From Desulfuromusa sp. (lineage in GTDB: Bacteria > Desulfobacterota > Desulfuromonadia > Desulfuromonadales > Geopsychrobacteraceae), in contig JADGEB010000001.1 in assembly GCA_016744595.1 (NCBI GenBank), forward strand, positions 1 through 64,000: a DNA stretch of 64,000 nucleotides, read 5' to 3'. The notes beneath the pieces are model-generated. The model was not told the origin of the DNA and made no database searches. It saw nothing but the letters and a program-made list of their open reading frames with translations. The position numbers and the translations under genes are program-made. Position 1 is the stretch's first letter, and each line of letters starts with the position of its first letter. Shown here piece by piece: positions 6,725-14,629 of this stretch.

Positions 6725-8155
6725 TCAGCCCTTCTGAGCCAGTCTTCCCAAAATCTTCATCCCTTCTTCCATTTCCGCATTCCAAATACCATTACAGCTC
6801 AGACGAATGAAATTATTGTATTTATCCTGAGTCGAAAAGATTGGCCCTGGTGCAAGTCCAATGCCCTTCTGACGCGCCTGGTAGAACAGTTTGACGGCAT
6901 CAACACCTTCTGGCAGTTCAACCCAGATGGCTGCTCCTCCTTCGGGAAAGCCTGCTTTGGTTGTCTCTGGGAAGTGCCGATACAGGCTAAGCAATAACGA
7001 TTCCATTTGACTTTGAATGGCGCTACGCAAGCGCCGCAGGTGACGTTCGTAATATCCTTCGCTCAGGAACGTGGCGATAGCCATCTGGTTTGGTGTTGCG
7101 GCACAGATGTTGGTGGTTGTTTTGATATTGAGAGCTTCACGATAATAGCGTCCCGGAATCATCCAACCAATCCGATAGCCCGGTGCAACTGTTTTGGAGA
7201 AAGAGGAGCAGAGGATAACTTGTTCTTGCTGATCAAAGCTTTTGCAGGTCGCTGGGCGCTTCTCACCAAAATATAGATCACCGTAAACATCATCTTCAAC
7301 CAGTGGGATCGAGTGTTCTGCGAGGATCTCTACAATTTCCTGTTTTTTTGTATCATCGGTAAAGCTGCCATCGGGATTGTTAAAATTTGGTACCAGAATT
7401 GCTGCCTTGATCGCAAAACGATTGATTGCGTCCTGCACATCTGCGGGGTCAATTCCGGTTGTTGATGAGGGGATTTCTATCGCTCTGAGCCCACAATTTT
7501 CTAACAATTGCAAAAAGCAGAAATAACTGGGGGACTGAATCAGGACATTGTCTCCGGGGTGAGTCAGAGCGCGTAGGGCTATGGAAATTCCTTCCATTGC
7601 CCCAGAAGTGATCAGAATTTCGTCTGGGGTGGTTGTGACCCCAGAGTTGAGTAATCTGAGCGCAACCTGGCGGCGTAACTCGATATCACCGTTGACAGAA
7701 GAATAATTCATTGCCAGAGTCGGATTTTCACGCAAGGCTGATGATAAAATACGGGTCAGAGTCTTTGAGGGGAGTAATTCTTCTGCGGGGCAAACAACTC
7801 CTAGTGGGAGCAGACTGCGATTTCCCAGTGCTTCGAGAACGGTTTGAATCAAATCATTGCGCTGCCCAAAGGTTGGAATCAGATCCAGTCGGGGACGGCC
7901 TGTTGGTGGTGGAAGTCGTTTTGCTCCACTGGTGAGATAAAAACCGGAGCGTTCCCGAGCTGCTATGATCCCTTTCTTCTCCAGCTCAAGGTAGGCTTGA
8001 CTGATGGTCGATATGCTGACGGCTAGTTGCCGGCTCAATTGTCGCAGTGAAGGTAATTTTTGCCCCTCTTTCAGAGCTTCACTGTCAACAAGGGCGATAA
8101 TATGTTTTTCAACTTTACGGTAGCGGAACATCTCTGTTTTCAAGTTCGCCTCCAT
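6725..8155 (-). CDS. MocR/PdxR-type GntR regulator with aminotransferase domain
   Basis: 476 residues. The N-terminal 75 residues are a GntR winged helix (LPSLRQLSRQLAVSISTISQ, then LEKKGIIAARERSGFYL). Residues about 95-476 are a fold-type I aminotransferase domain with the PLP lysine in SSFSKTVAPGYRIGWM and an Asp in a VEDDVYGDL segment. MocR proteins use PLP or PLP-amino-acid adducts as effectors and usually control an adjacent divergent gene. Here the divergent neighbour is an Asp/Glu racemase-like gene (8286-8984), the likely target. The start ATG at 8155 is followed by a normal-length protein. Confidence 0.88.
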   Translation of the reverse strand: MEANLKTEMFRYRKVEKHIIALVDSEALKEGQKLPSLRQLSRQLAVSISTISQAYLELEKKGIIAARERSGFYLTSGAKRLPPPTGRPRLDLIPTFGQRNDLIQTVLEALGNRSLLPLGVVCPAEELLPSKTLTRILSSALRENPTLAMNYSSVNGDIELRRQVALRLLNSGVTTTPDEILITSGAMEGISIALRALTHPGDNVLIQSPSYFCFLQLLENCGLRAIEIPSSTTGIDPADVQDAINRFAIKAAILVPNFNNPDGSFTDDTKKQEIVEILAEHSIPLVEDDVYGDLYFGEKRPATCKSFDQQEQVILCSSFSKTVAPGYRIGWMIPGRYYREALNIKTTTNICAATPNQMAIATFLSEGYYERHLRRLRSAIQSQMESLLLSLYRHFPETTKAGFPEGGAAIWVELPEGVDAVKLFYQARQKGIGLAPGPIFSTQDKYNNFIRLSCNGIWNAEMEEGMKILGRLAQKG

Positions 8156-8192
8156 CCATTAATCTGTTATGGTTTATTTTTCAATAAACTGT

Positions 8193-8211
8193 ATCTGTTT
8201 TGCAAGCAGAT
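8193..8211. promoter_or_regulatory. Inverted repeat in the MocR/racemase divergent region, candidate operator
   Basis: ATCTG and CAGAT form an inverted repeat separated by nine bases (TTTTGCAAG), in the 130-bp divergent intergenic region. Placement midway between the two starts suits a shared operator for the MocR-type regulator, but MocR sites vary and often are direct repeats, so this is only a candidate. Confidence 0.3.
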
Positions 8212-8285
8212 TGTACGTTCTAATCCCAATATCGATAAATTCGAGTTAGATTTAATCTTTTTGCGGTATTTTGACGGAGTATTTT

Positions 8286-8984
8286 ATGAAAACAATAGGC
8301 TTGTTAGGTGGAATGAGTTGGGAATCGACGGTTCTTTATTACCAGTTACTCAATGAGGGGGTGCGGGATAAACTCGGTGGTCTTCATTCGGCAAAAATTC
8401 TGATGCACAGTGTCGATTTTGCTGAAATTGAACAGTTTCAGGTCAATGGGCAATGGGATGCTGCGGGAGAAAAGCTTGCTGCTGCAGCTTTGGGATTAGA
8501 GCAGACTGGGGCAGATATGATTTTGATCTGTACTAATCTGATGCATAAGATTGCGCCGACTATCGAAGCCCAAATAAAGGTTCCATTACTCCATATTGCC
8601 GATGCCGCTGGCCGTGCAATTAAAGGCCAAGGGCTGAAAAAAATTGGCTTGCTTGGTGCTCGCTATACGATGGAAGAGGATTTTTATCGGCAGCGACTGT
8701 TGGATAACTTTGATCTGGATGTTATCATCCCCGCTGCCGAAGATCGTGAATATATCCACCAAACTATTTTTCGCGAGTTATGCCAAGGGAAATTCACCGA
8801 AGAATCACGAAAAAACTACCTTGATATCATGACTAAACTTCATCAGCAGGGGGCTCAGGGGGTGATTCTGGGTTGCACTGAAATTCCGTTGCTGGTTCGC
8901 CAGGAAGATACCGATTTGCCGCTGTTCAATACGGCAGCATTACATGCCAAATTTGCCCTTGAATCTGCTTTTATGACAGAGTGA
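8286..8984 (+). CDS. Aspartate/glutamate racemase family protein
   Basis: 232 residues from ATG 8286, chosen because GGAG lies six bases upstream; a TTG at 8271 is less likely. Two catalytic-cysteine motifs of PLP-independent racemases are present: ICTNLMHK (about residue 83) and LGCTEIPLL (about residue 195). The N-terminal MKTIGLLGGMSWEST is typical of the YgeA/aspartate racemase branch. Reaction: interconversion of L- and D-amino acids through a two-cysteine acid/base mechanism; substrate not certain. Divergent from the MocR regulator. Leads into the GreA/B-like gene. Confidence 0.87.
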   Translation: MKTIGLLGGMSWESTVLYYQLLNEGVRDKLGGLHSAKILMHSVDFAEIEQFQVNGQWDAAGEKLAAAALGLEQTGADMILICTNLMHKIAPTIEAQIKVPLLHIADAAGRAIKGQGLKKIGLLGARYTMEEDFYRQRLLDNFDLDVIIPAAEDREYIHQTIFRELCQGKFTEESRKNYLDIMTKLHQQGAQGVILGCTEIPLLVRQEDTDLPLFNTAALHAKFALESAFMTE

Positions 8985-9017
8985 AATTATTATTTCTTGA
9001 AAACTTATTCTGAAAAA

Positions 9018-9500
9018 ATGCTCCATAAAGAAGCTTTGCGTGATCAGATCATTGCCCGATTGAAGGCTGATCACGCTTTGCTGTTGCAAGCCGCAAAGAC
9101 AGCTCATGCTGCTGCGACCCACGATGAAAATATTCCTGATAATAAATATGCCACTCTCGGTCTTGAGGCTTCCTATCTTGCTCAGGGACAGGCGAATCGG
9201 GCACAGGAAATTCTGCAGGCGTTGCAGGTGTTCCGGCAACTGACTTTGTCGGTATTTTCTGCTGAGTCGGTGATTCGTTTGACCGCAGTGGTGCAGCTTG
9301 AAGATGATGAAGGGCGGCGCCGACTGGTTTTTCTTGCTCCTGCGGCGGGCGGTTTGAATCTAGAATTTGATGCTGTGGAGATAATGCTGATCACCCCGGT
9401 CTCGCCTCTGGGGCGAGAGCTGCTTGGAAAGCAGTGTGGTGATCAGGTCAATCTTAAGGGTGGTTCCGTCCGTGAGTATGAGGTGATCTCAATTTATTGA
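9018..9500 (+). CDS. GreA/GreB-family C-terminal domain protein
   Basis: 160 residues from ATG 9018 (LHKEALRDQI); a TTG at 8997 would add seven residues, and neither start has a strong ribosome binding site. The protein has an N-terminal helical region with the conserved segment DNKYATLGLEASYLAQGQA, and a C-terminal FKBP-like GreA/B domain (ITPVSPLGRELLGKQCGDQV). It belongs to a branch related to transcript cleavage factors but lacks the standard long coiled-coil finger, so RNA polymerase binding is plausible but cleavage stimulation is uncertain. A short GC hairpin followed by T residues (9511-9533) may terminate it. Confidence 0.72.
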   Translation: MLHKEALRDQIIARLKADHALLLQAAKTAHAAATHDENIPDNKYATLGLEASYLAQGQANRAQEILQALQVFRQLTLSVFSAESVIRLTAVVQLEDDEGRRRLVFLAPAAGGLNLEFDAVEIMLITPVSPLGRELLGKQCGDQVNLKGGSVREYEVISIY

Positions 9501-9524
9501 TACTCTGCAGGGGGAGATGTTTCC

Positions 9525-9953
9525 CTATTTTTTCAACAGAAACGTTCTTTGCTGTTTCTCGGCATAATCAAATTCGTGAGTTATTTTCCAGACACGGATC
9601 AATCTGCGCCAAGATGCTCGCAGGAGTAAAGCAGCAACAATTATCGCCATGATTCCCCAAATCAGACCAGCAGATTCTTGATAATTAAAATGGAATCTAC
9701 GGAGAACAAAATTGTCGCCAATCACAAAGAGAAAATAGAATAGAAACCCACAGAAAACTGCCCGGAGCAACTGCTGCAAAATAATGCTGTACCTGATCTG
9801 TCCCGGCTTTGCTTTGTTGGCCAGTCGTTTCCATCGGGTCATAAGGAGACCGTGCAGGCAGAAGATCGTTGCCAGCGCGCTATCCAGAGTACGCAGAATC
9901 AGGTATCCAGAGAGTGCCCCCCAAGTGAGAGAGATGATAATATCGAGGTTCAA
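9525..9953 (-). CDS. Small integral membrane protein of unknown function
   Basis: 142 residues started at TTG 9953, which has AAAGGA seven bases upstream. Three hydrophobic stretches are visible (about residues 5-33, 58-82 and 93-112), with a basic Arg/Lys loop (TRWKRLANKAKPGQ) between the first two. I do not recognise the family. It lies 21 bp downstream of the EamA transporter on the same strand and is probably co-transcribed. Confidence 0.6.
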   Translation of the reverse strand: MNLDIIISLTWGALSGYLILRTLDSALATIFCLHGLLMTRWKRLANKAKPGQIRYSIILQQLLRAVFCGFLFYFLFVIGDNFVLRRFHFNYQESAGLIWGIMAIIVAALLLRASWRRLIRVWKITHEFDYAEKQQRTFLLKK

Positions 9954-9974
9954 TGCTGTTTCCTTTCGGGATAT

Positions 9975-10859
9975 TTATCTTCGGCACGAGCCAATGTAAA
10001 TGGCCGACAGAATCATCAGGATGCCAAAGATCTCTATTCCTCCAGTTGGTCTGCTAAAGAGAAGAGTATCCCAGATCAAAGCAAGGGTTGGTTGTAGCAA
10101 GAGGATCAGGCTGGCGACTGTGGCCTGAATATGTTTGATTGCAGATGAAATTAATGACCAGCCGATCGTAGTACTGATCACTCCGGCACCGATCAAGGCA
10201 AGGAGCGAATTGCTGTTGGGGATGGCAAACGTTGCCCCATTGAGTGGCGTAATAACAGAGAGCAACAGCGTACTGGGGATTGTAACCATCAGCATGGCTG
10301 GAACGCTGCTTACAGAACTGTCATCCATTGATATCTTGACCAACAGGATATAACCTGAATAGAAAACAGCTGTCAGAAAACCCAAAAAAATTCCCAATTT
10401 ATAGCCATCTTCAAGGCTCTTCCAGTCCACACCGGTGATAAATAATAGTCCGCACAGTGCCATGATCACAGCCAGTACAAACATTTTTGAAATCTTTTGC
10501 TTGAAAAATAACCAAGAAAATAGAGCGGTGAAGAAGATTTGAAAATTACCAAGCAGGGTTGAAAAGCCAGGACCAACCAGTTCAATACTACGATGCCAAC
10601 ACATGAAATCGATAGCTAGAATAACCCCGCTTAAGCAGAGGAGTAATCGTGGCCTTGGTGCCATTTTTAGATTATCTCTGCGCAGCAGCATCAGCACCGA
10701 CAACGATATCCCGGCAAACAACATCCGGTAGAATCCAGCTGTGTCGGGGGGAACATCGGCCAATTTGATGAAGATTGGAGAAAAGCTGATGCAGACAGAA
10801 CCGATTAGCAATCTAAATAATGGGAACTGTGTCTGGGAGATGCTCGTGGTTTGACTCAC
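9975..10859 (-). CDS. EamA/DMT-family transporter
   Basis: 294 residues with about ten hydrophobic segments in two EamA repeats, the first ending near residue 140 and the second beginning GYKLGIFLGFLTAVFYSGYI. Members export or import metabolites such as amino acids or nucleotides; the substrate is not inferable. The start is GTG at 10859, with AAGGAG about twelve bases upstream. First gene of a two-gene unit with the small membrane protein. Confidence 0.82.
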   Translation of the reverse strand: MSQTTSISQTQFPLFRLLIGSVCISFSPIFIKLADVPPDTAGFYRMLFAGISLSVLMLLRRDNLKMAPRPRLLLCLSGVILAIDFMCWHRSIELVGPGFSTLLGNFQIFFTALFSWLFFKQKISKMFVLAVIMALCGLLFITGVDWKSLEDGYKLGIFLGFLTAVFYSGYILLVKISMDDSSVSSVPAMLMVTIPSTLLLSVITPLNGATFAIPNSNSLLALIGAGVISTTIGWSLISSAIKHIQATVASLILLLQPTLALIWDTLLFSRPTGGIEIFGILMILSAIYIGSCRR

Positions 10860-11031
10860 TCTCTGGTTTTGCTCCTTGATTCTGTTCTTCTTAGAGGGAT
10901 AGAATGCGATAAATAGAGGCTCTAGTGGAAAATATTGGGTTCTGAGCGTAACTGGAATTCGGTTGAAAACTTCCAGGATACCTTAGCTGAGACGGGTTGT
11001 TTTGACCACAAGTTTTATCATTTGGTCATAC

Positions 11032-11718
11032 CTATATTGGATTTGTTGCTTCTAGATATTCAAATTTGTATCCCACCCCGTAGATGGAGTGAATGATTTC
11101 CACTTCAGGCGAAACCTGAGATAGTTTTCGACGTAGCTTTTTTACATGGCTGTCTATGGTTCTGTCGGAGACGATCCTGTCATCTGAATAAATATGATTC
11201 ATTAGCTGCTGGCGATTGTAAATTCGTCCCGGACTGCTCATCAGCAACTGTAATAGCTTGAATTCCACCGCTGTTAAAGCGATATTCTTATTATTGATTG
11301 TGGCATGATAGCTGGCCTCATCCAGTGTCAGATCTTCGACTTGGACAGTTATCTTTCCGGCACGACGCAAAACGGTTTTAACCCGAGTGACGACTTCTCG
11401 TGGGCTGAATGGTTTGCAGATATAGTCATCGGCACCTAACTCTAACCCCAGAATTCGATCAACTTCTTCAACTTTAGCGGTAATCATGATGATCGGAATG
11501 GTAGAAAAAGATCTGATCTCGCGACAGATGTCGAGACCATCCCGCTCGGGCAACATCAGGTCAAGCAGAACCAGGGCTGGGTTTACTTGCCTCAGTCGAG
11601 GCAGTGCATCCGTGCCGTTGGCGACCAGAACTGGGGTAAAACCTGCTTGCAGTAAGTAATCCCGTAGCAATTCTGCCAATTTACGCTCATCCTCAACAAT
11701 TAGTATGATTTCAGCCAT
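11032..11718 (-). CDS. OmpR-family response regulator
   Basis: 228 residues from ATG 11718. Receiver domain 1-118 with acidic pair E9-D10, phospho-acceptor D53 (VLLDLMLP), T80 and K102 (CKPFSP). DNA-binding winged helix about residues 130-224 (LTAVEFKLLQLLMSSPGRI; SDRTIDSHVKKLRRKL). A start 30 codons upstream is possible but that extension lies inside the kinase gene and is not receiver-like. It overlaps the end of the kinase gene by 8 bp, so the two are translationally coupled. Divergent from macA-macB-tolC, which it probably controls, as BaeR/CpxR-type regulators control efflux pumps. Confidence 0.9.
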   Translation of the reverse strand: MAEIILIVEDERKLAELLRDYLLQAGFTPVLVANGTDALPRLRQVNPALVLLDLMLPERDGLDICREIRSFSTIPIIMITAKVEEVDRILGLELGADDYICKPFSPREVVTRVKTVLRRAGKITVQVEDLTLDEASYHATINNKNIALTAVEFKLLQLLMSSPGRIYNRQQLMNHIYSDDRIVSDRTIDSHVKKLRRKLSQVSPEVEIIHSIYGVGYKFEYLEATNPI

Positions 11719-13165
11719 CAATAGCCCCTGATGCCGGGAATTGTACCTGAATCCATAATCCCCCTGCTGGTGACGGTTGGGCTGAAATTGTCCCCTGATG
11801 TGCTTCAACGATATTACGGCAGATTGCTAATCCTAATCCCGCTCCACCGGTTGAGCGACTACGTGAACTATCCACCCGGTAAAGGCGTTCAAATAAATGT
11901 TCCAGATCTTCTTCAGGAACAGCAGGAGAGCTATCCTGAAAATTAATGGTCAGAGTTTGTTTGCACTGAGACATCGATATTTTAAGTTTTCCACCCGCAT
12001 CAGTGTATTTCAGCGAATTTTCGAGGAGGTTTGAAAATAACTGTCGTAACCGTTCGGCATCTCCAAAAAAATAAAAAGGATGTTCTTCTGCGAAAAATAG
12101 TTGAATCCCATGGAGATTGAATTCGTGGTGAAACGAAGTGACAACATCAGCAACAATGGGAATCAGATCCATTTTAGCCTTACGATATGACAAAGCGCCT
12201 GGATCAGACATTGATAGCTGATAAAGGTCATCGACCAGTCGACCGAGGCGTATTGTCTCTGCACGTAGAGATTGTAACGATTCTGCATTGGTTTGACGTA
12301 TCCCATCCTGTAAAGCTTCAATTTCTCCACGTAAAATACCAATAGGTGTTCGTAATTCATGGGAGATATCAACCACCCATTGTTTGCGTGCCTGTTCATT
12401 CTTTTCCAGAGTCAACGCCAACAAATTAAAATTAGCAGCCAGATGGCCGAGTTCGTCTGTGGTTGTGATCGGAACACGACATGAAAAGTCCCCACGAGTC
12501 AGGGTGTGGGTGGCACCAGCAAGGTCTTTCAGAGGCCGAACCAGCTTACGTGTCAGCAGAAATGACAGGAAGCTAGACAGTAGAACAATAATCCCGGCAA
12601 CCAGAAAAAAAACGAATTTTTGCTTCTCTAAAAAATGGAGATGGCGATTATCGGTCAATCGTTTAAGTGGAAAATAGCCGAGATAACCAACGGTTTGAGC
12701 TTGGTCTTTTAACGGAATCAATGTCTTTTTGCCAAGACGAATCGAAGAGCCAATCAGTAACTTATGATTGTTGTCCAACAAAAAAATGCGCCCGGTCAGG
12801 TTTTGCATCAGATGAGGAGGAAATGGCAATGCTTCTGGTCGCTCTAGACTTTCTCGTCGGCCAGGTTGAGGTGGGGGCGGTGGGGGAGACGATTGTTGCG
12901 GTGGAGTTGCGTGAGGTAATGAGAAAAAGATCAGTTCACGCCACATATCGCCATCCTGTTGCAGGAGATCCCAGCTTTTTTCAGTGGAATAAAACTTCTG
13001 CAGCGAGTCGGTCAGGCGAACAATCCCGGCCTGTTCTGTTTCTTTGATCAGGTGTAAAAAGCCGCGTTTCAGGTTCCAGTGGGTTATCCAGACCAAGCTG
13101 ACAACAGCCAGACTTGCTGCCAACATTATCGCCCAAAACAATTTGTAACTGATGCTAATTTTCAT
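11711..13165 (-). CDS. Sensor histidine kinase, BaeS-like
   Basis: 484 residues from ATG 13165 (GGAG nine bases upstream; another ATG five codons earlier is possible). TM1 at about residues 8-27, periplasmic sensor about 28-155 containing a poly-proline run (SSPPPPPPQPG), TM2 about 160-182, HAMP about 183-235, HisKA with the phospho-His in VVDISHELRTPIG, HATPase with N-box LLENSLKYTD and G boxes ending GGAGLGLAICRNIVEAH. Orthodox membrane kinase coupled to the OmpR-type regulator. The setting beside an efflux operon suggests it senses envelope stress or toxic compounds (inference). Confidence 0.9.
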   Translation of the reverse strand: MKISISYKLFWAIMLAASLAVVSLVWITHWNLKRGFLHLIKETEQAGIVRLTDSLQKFYSTEKSWDLLQQDGDMWRELIFFSLPHATPPQQSSPPPPPPQPGRRESLERPEALPFPPHLMQNLTGRIFLLDNNHKLLIGSSIRLGKKTLIPLKDQAQTVGYLGYFPLKRLTDNRHLHFLEKQKFVFFLVAGIIVLLSSFLSFLLTRKLVRPLKDLAGATHTLTRGDFSCRVPITTTDELGHLAANFNLLALTLEKNEQARKQWVVDISHELRTPIGILRGEIEALQDGIRQTNAESLQSLRAETIRLGRLVDDLYQLSMSDPGALSYRKAKMDLIPIVADVVTSFHHEFNLHGIQLFFAEEHPFYFFGDAERLRQLFSNLLENSLKYTDAGGKLKISMSQCKQTLTINFQDSSPAVPEEDLEHLFERLYRVDSSRSRSTGGAGLGLAICRNIVEAHQGTISAQPSPAGGLWIQVQFPASGAIDG

Positions 13166-13433
13166 GTTCTGTGACTCCATCCGGGTTGTCCTGTCCTTCA
13201 GAAAACCCTCTGTTTAACCAGTGATAGCATAAATTAGATCAATAAATCAGAGTATGACGGCGCAATGTAACAATTTCCTTATTTCTTGCACATTTTTTAC
13301 ACCTTTTGTTGCTAACTGTTACCTACAAGTAAACATTCTGTCGAATAGCAAACAGATCAAGAGCCTTTGATCTCTTTTATCGTTGCTGGTTCGTGATTTA
13401 TAGACCGGCTTGAGGATATCAAGATTATTTATC

Positions 13434-14627
13434 ATGACGATTAAACGTATCTGTCTTTTTCTTTTTTTTCTGCTTCTGTTTGGTGTTGCTGGAACCTGGA
13501 GTTATTTCAATTATTTCATGCAAGAAGCTCCGGTGTATTCAACGGTGACTGTCTCTCGAATGGATCTGGAAGAAACCGTTTTGGCAACAGGAACTCTCCA
13601 TGCATACAAGACAGTAGATGTTGGTGCACAGGTTTCTGGTCAGTTGAAGAGACTTCACGTGCAGTTGGGAGATCAGGTTAAAGAAGGGGATCTATTAGCA
13701 GAAATCGACCCGGTTTTACAGCAGAATGCGCTCAAAGAAGCTCAGGCGGAACAAGATAATGTCAGTGCTCAGATTCATGGGAAGCAGGCGCGGTTAGTAC
13801 AATATCAAAAAGACTATCGCCGCCAGGTGAAATTAATAGCAGTCGATGCAACGTCAAAAGTTGAATTTGAAGATGCTTTTGCTCAGTTTGAAGTAACTCA
13901 AGCAGAGCTTGATGCCCTGAAAGCTCAATTGGAAAAAGCCATTGTCGCTGTTGATAGTGCACAGGCTAATCTTGGTTATACCCGGATCAGCGCACCGATG
14001 GACGGAGTCGTCCTCAGTATCGATTCAGACGAAGGGCAGACCCTTGTTTCATCACAAACAGCGTCAACTATCCTGACTCTGGCTGACGTTAGAAAAATGA
14101 CTGTTAAAGCCGAAATTTCTGAAGCCGATGTCACTCAAGTTAAGGCCGGTCAGAGTGTTTACTTTACGATTCTTGGTGAGCCCGATCATCGTTACCATAC
14201 TGAGTTAAAAGCGGTTGAACCTGGGCCGACAGAAGATACGAGTAGTAGTACGTCGTCAAGTGGCACCGCAGTTTATTATAATGGTTTATTTGATGTAGAT
14301 AATACTGATAGTCGCCTGCGAGTCGGAATGACGACTGAAGTGACTATCGTTTTGCATCAGGTCAGGCAGGTTTTAGTGGCGCCAGTTGCGGTGCTGCGGG
14401 AAGTCAATCATCAAGATGTGACTCAAGTTTATGTTTTGAAAGATGGACGCCCGGTTCCTCGAACTGTCCATCTCGGTCTGAATGACAATGTTCATGTTCA
14501 GTTGACGACTGGGGTCAGCGAGGGAGAAAAGTTAATTATTCATTCACTGCCAACAACGGATGACAGCGACAACAATACCCGCTCAGGACCATTTGGTGGC
14601 GGACCTCCTCCCGGTGGTAGGTCATAA
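13434..14627 (+). CDS. macA: MacA-type periplasmic adaptor subunit
   Basis: 397 residues from ATG 13434. One N-terminal membrane anchor (ICLFLFFLLLFGVAGTW), then a barrel-sandwich lipoyl half (VDVGAQVSGQLKRLHVQLGD), a helical hairpin (about residues 95-175, Gln/Ala/Glu rich), the second lipoyl half (YTRISAPMDGVVLS), and beta-barrel and membrane-proximal domains. The C-terminus is Gly/Pro rich. MacA bridges the inner-membrane ABC protein MacB and a TolC-type outer-membrane channel and stimulates MacB ATPase. The stop is two bases from the macB start. Confidence 0.88.
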   Translation: MTIKRICLFLFFLLLFGVAGTWSYFNYFMQEAPVYSTVTVSRMDLEETVLATGTLHAYKTVDVGAQVSGQLKRLHVQLGDQVKEGDLLAEIDPVLQQNALKEAQAEQDNVSAQIHGKQARLVQYQKDYRRQVKLIAVDATSKVEFEDAFAQFEVTQAELDALKAQLEKAIVAVDSAQANLGYTRISAPMDGVVLSIDSDEGQTLVSSQTASTILTLADVRKMTVKAEISEADVTQVKAGQSVYFTILGEPDHRYHTELKAVEPGPTEDTSSSTSSSGTAVYYNGLFDVDNTDSRLRVGMTTEVTIVLHQVRQVLVAPVAVLREVNHQDVTQVYVLKDGRPVPRTVHLGLNDNVHVQLTTGVSEGEKLIIHSLPTTDDSDNNTRSGPFGGGPPPGGRS

Positions 14628-14629
14628 GT

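Noticed and set aside
12667-13047. Plus-strand frame inside the histidine kinase gene
   Set aside because: Antisense to conserved kinase sequence; no independent coding evidence.
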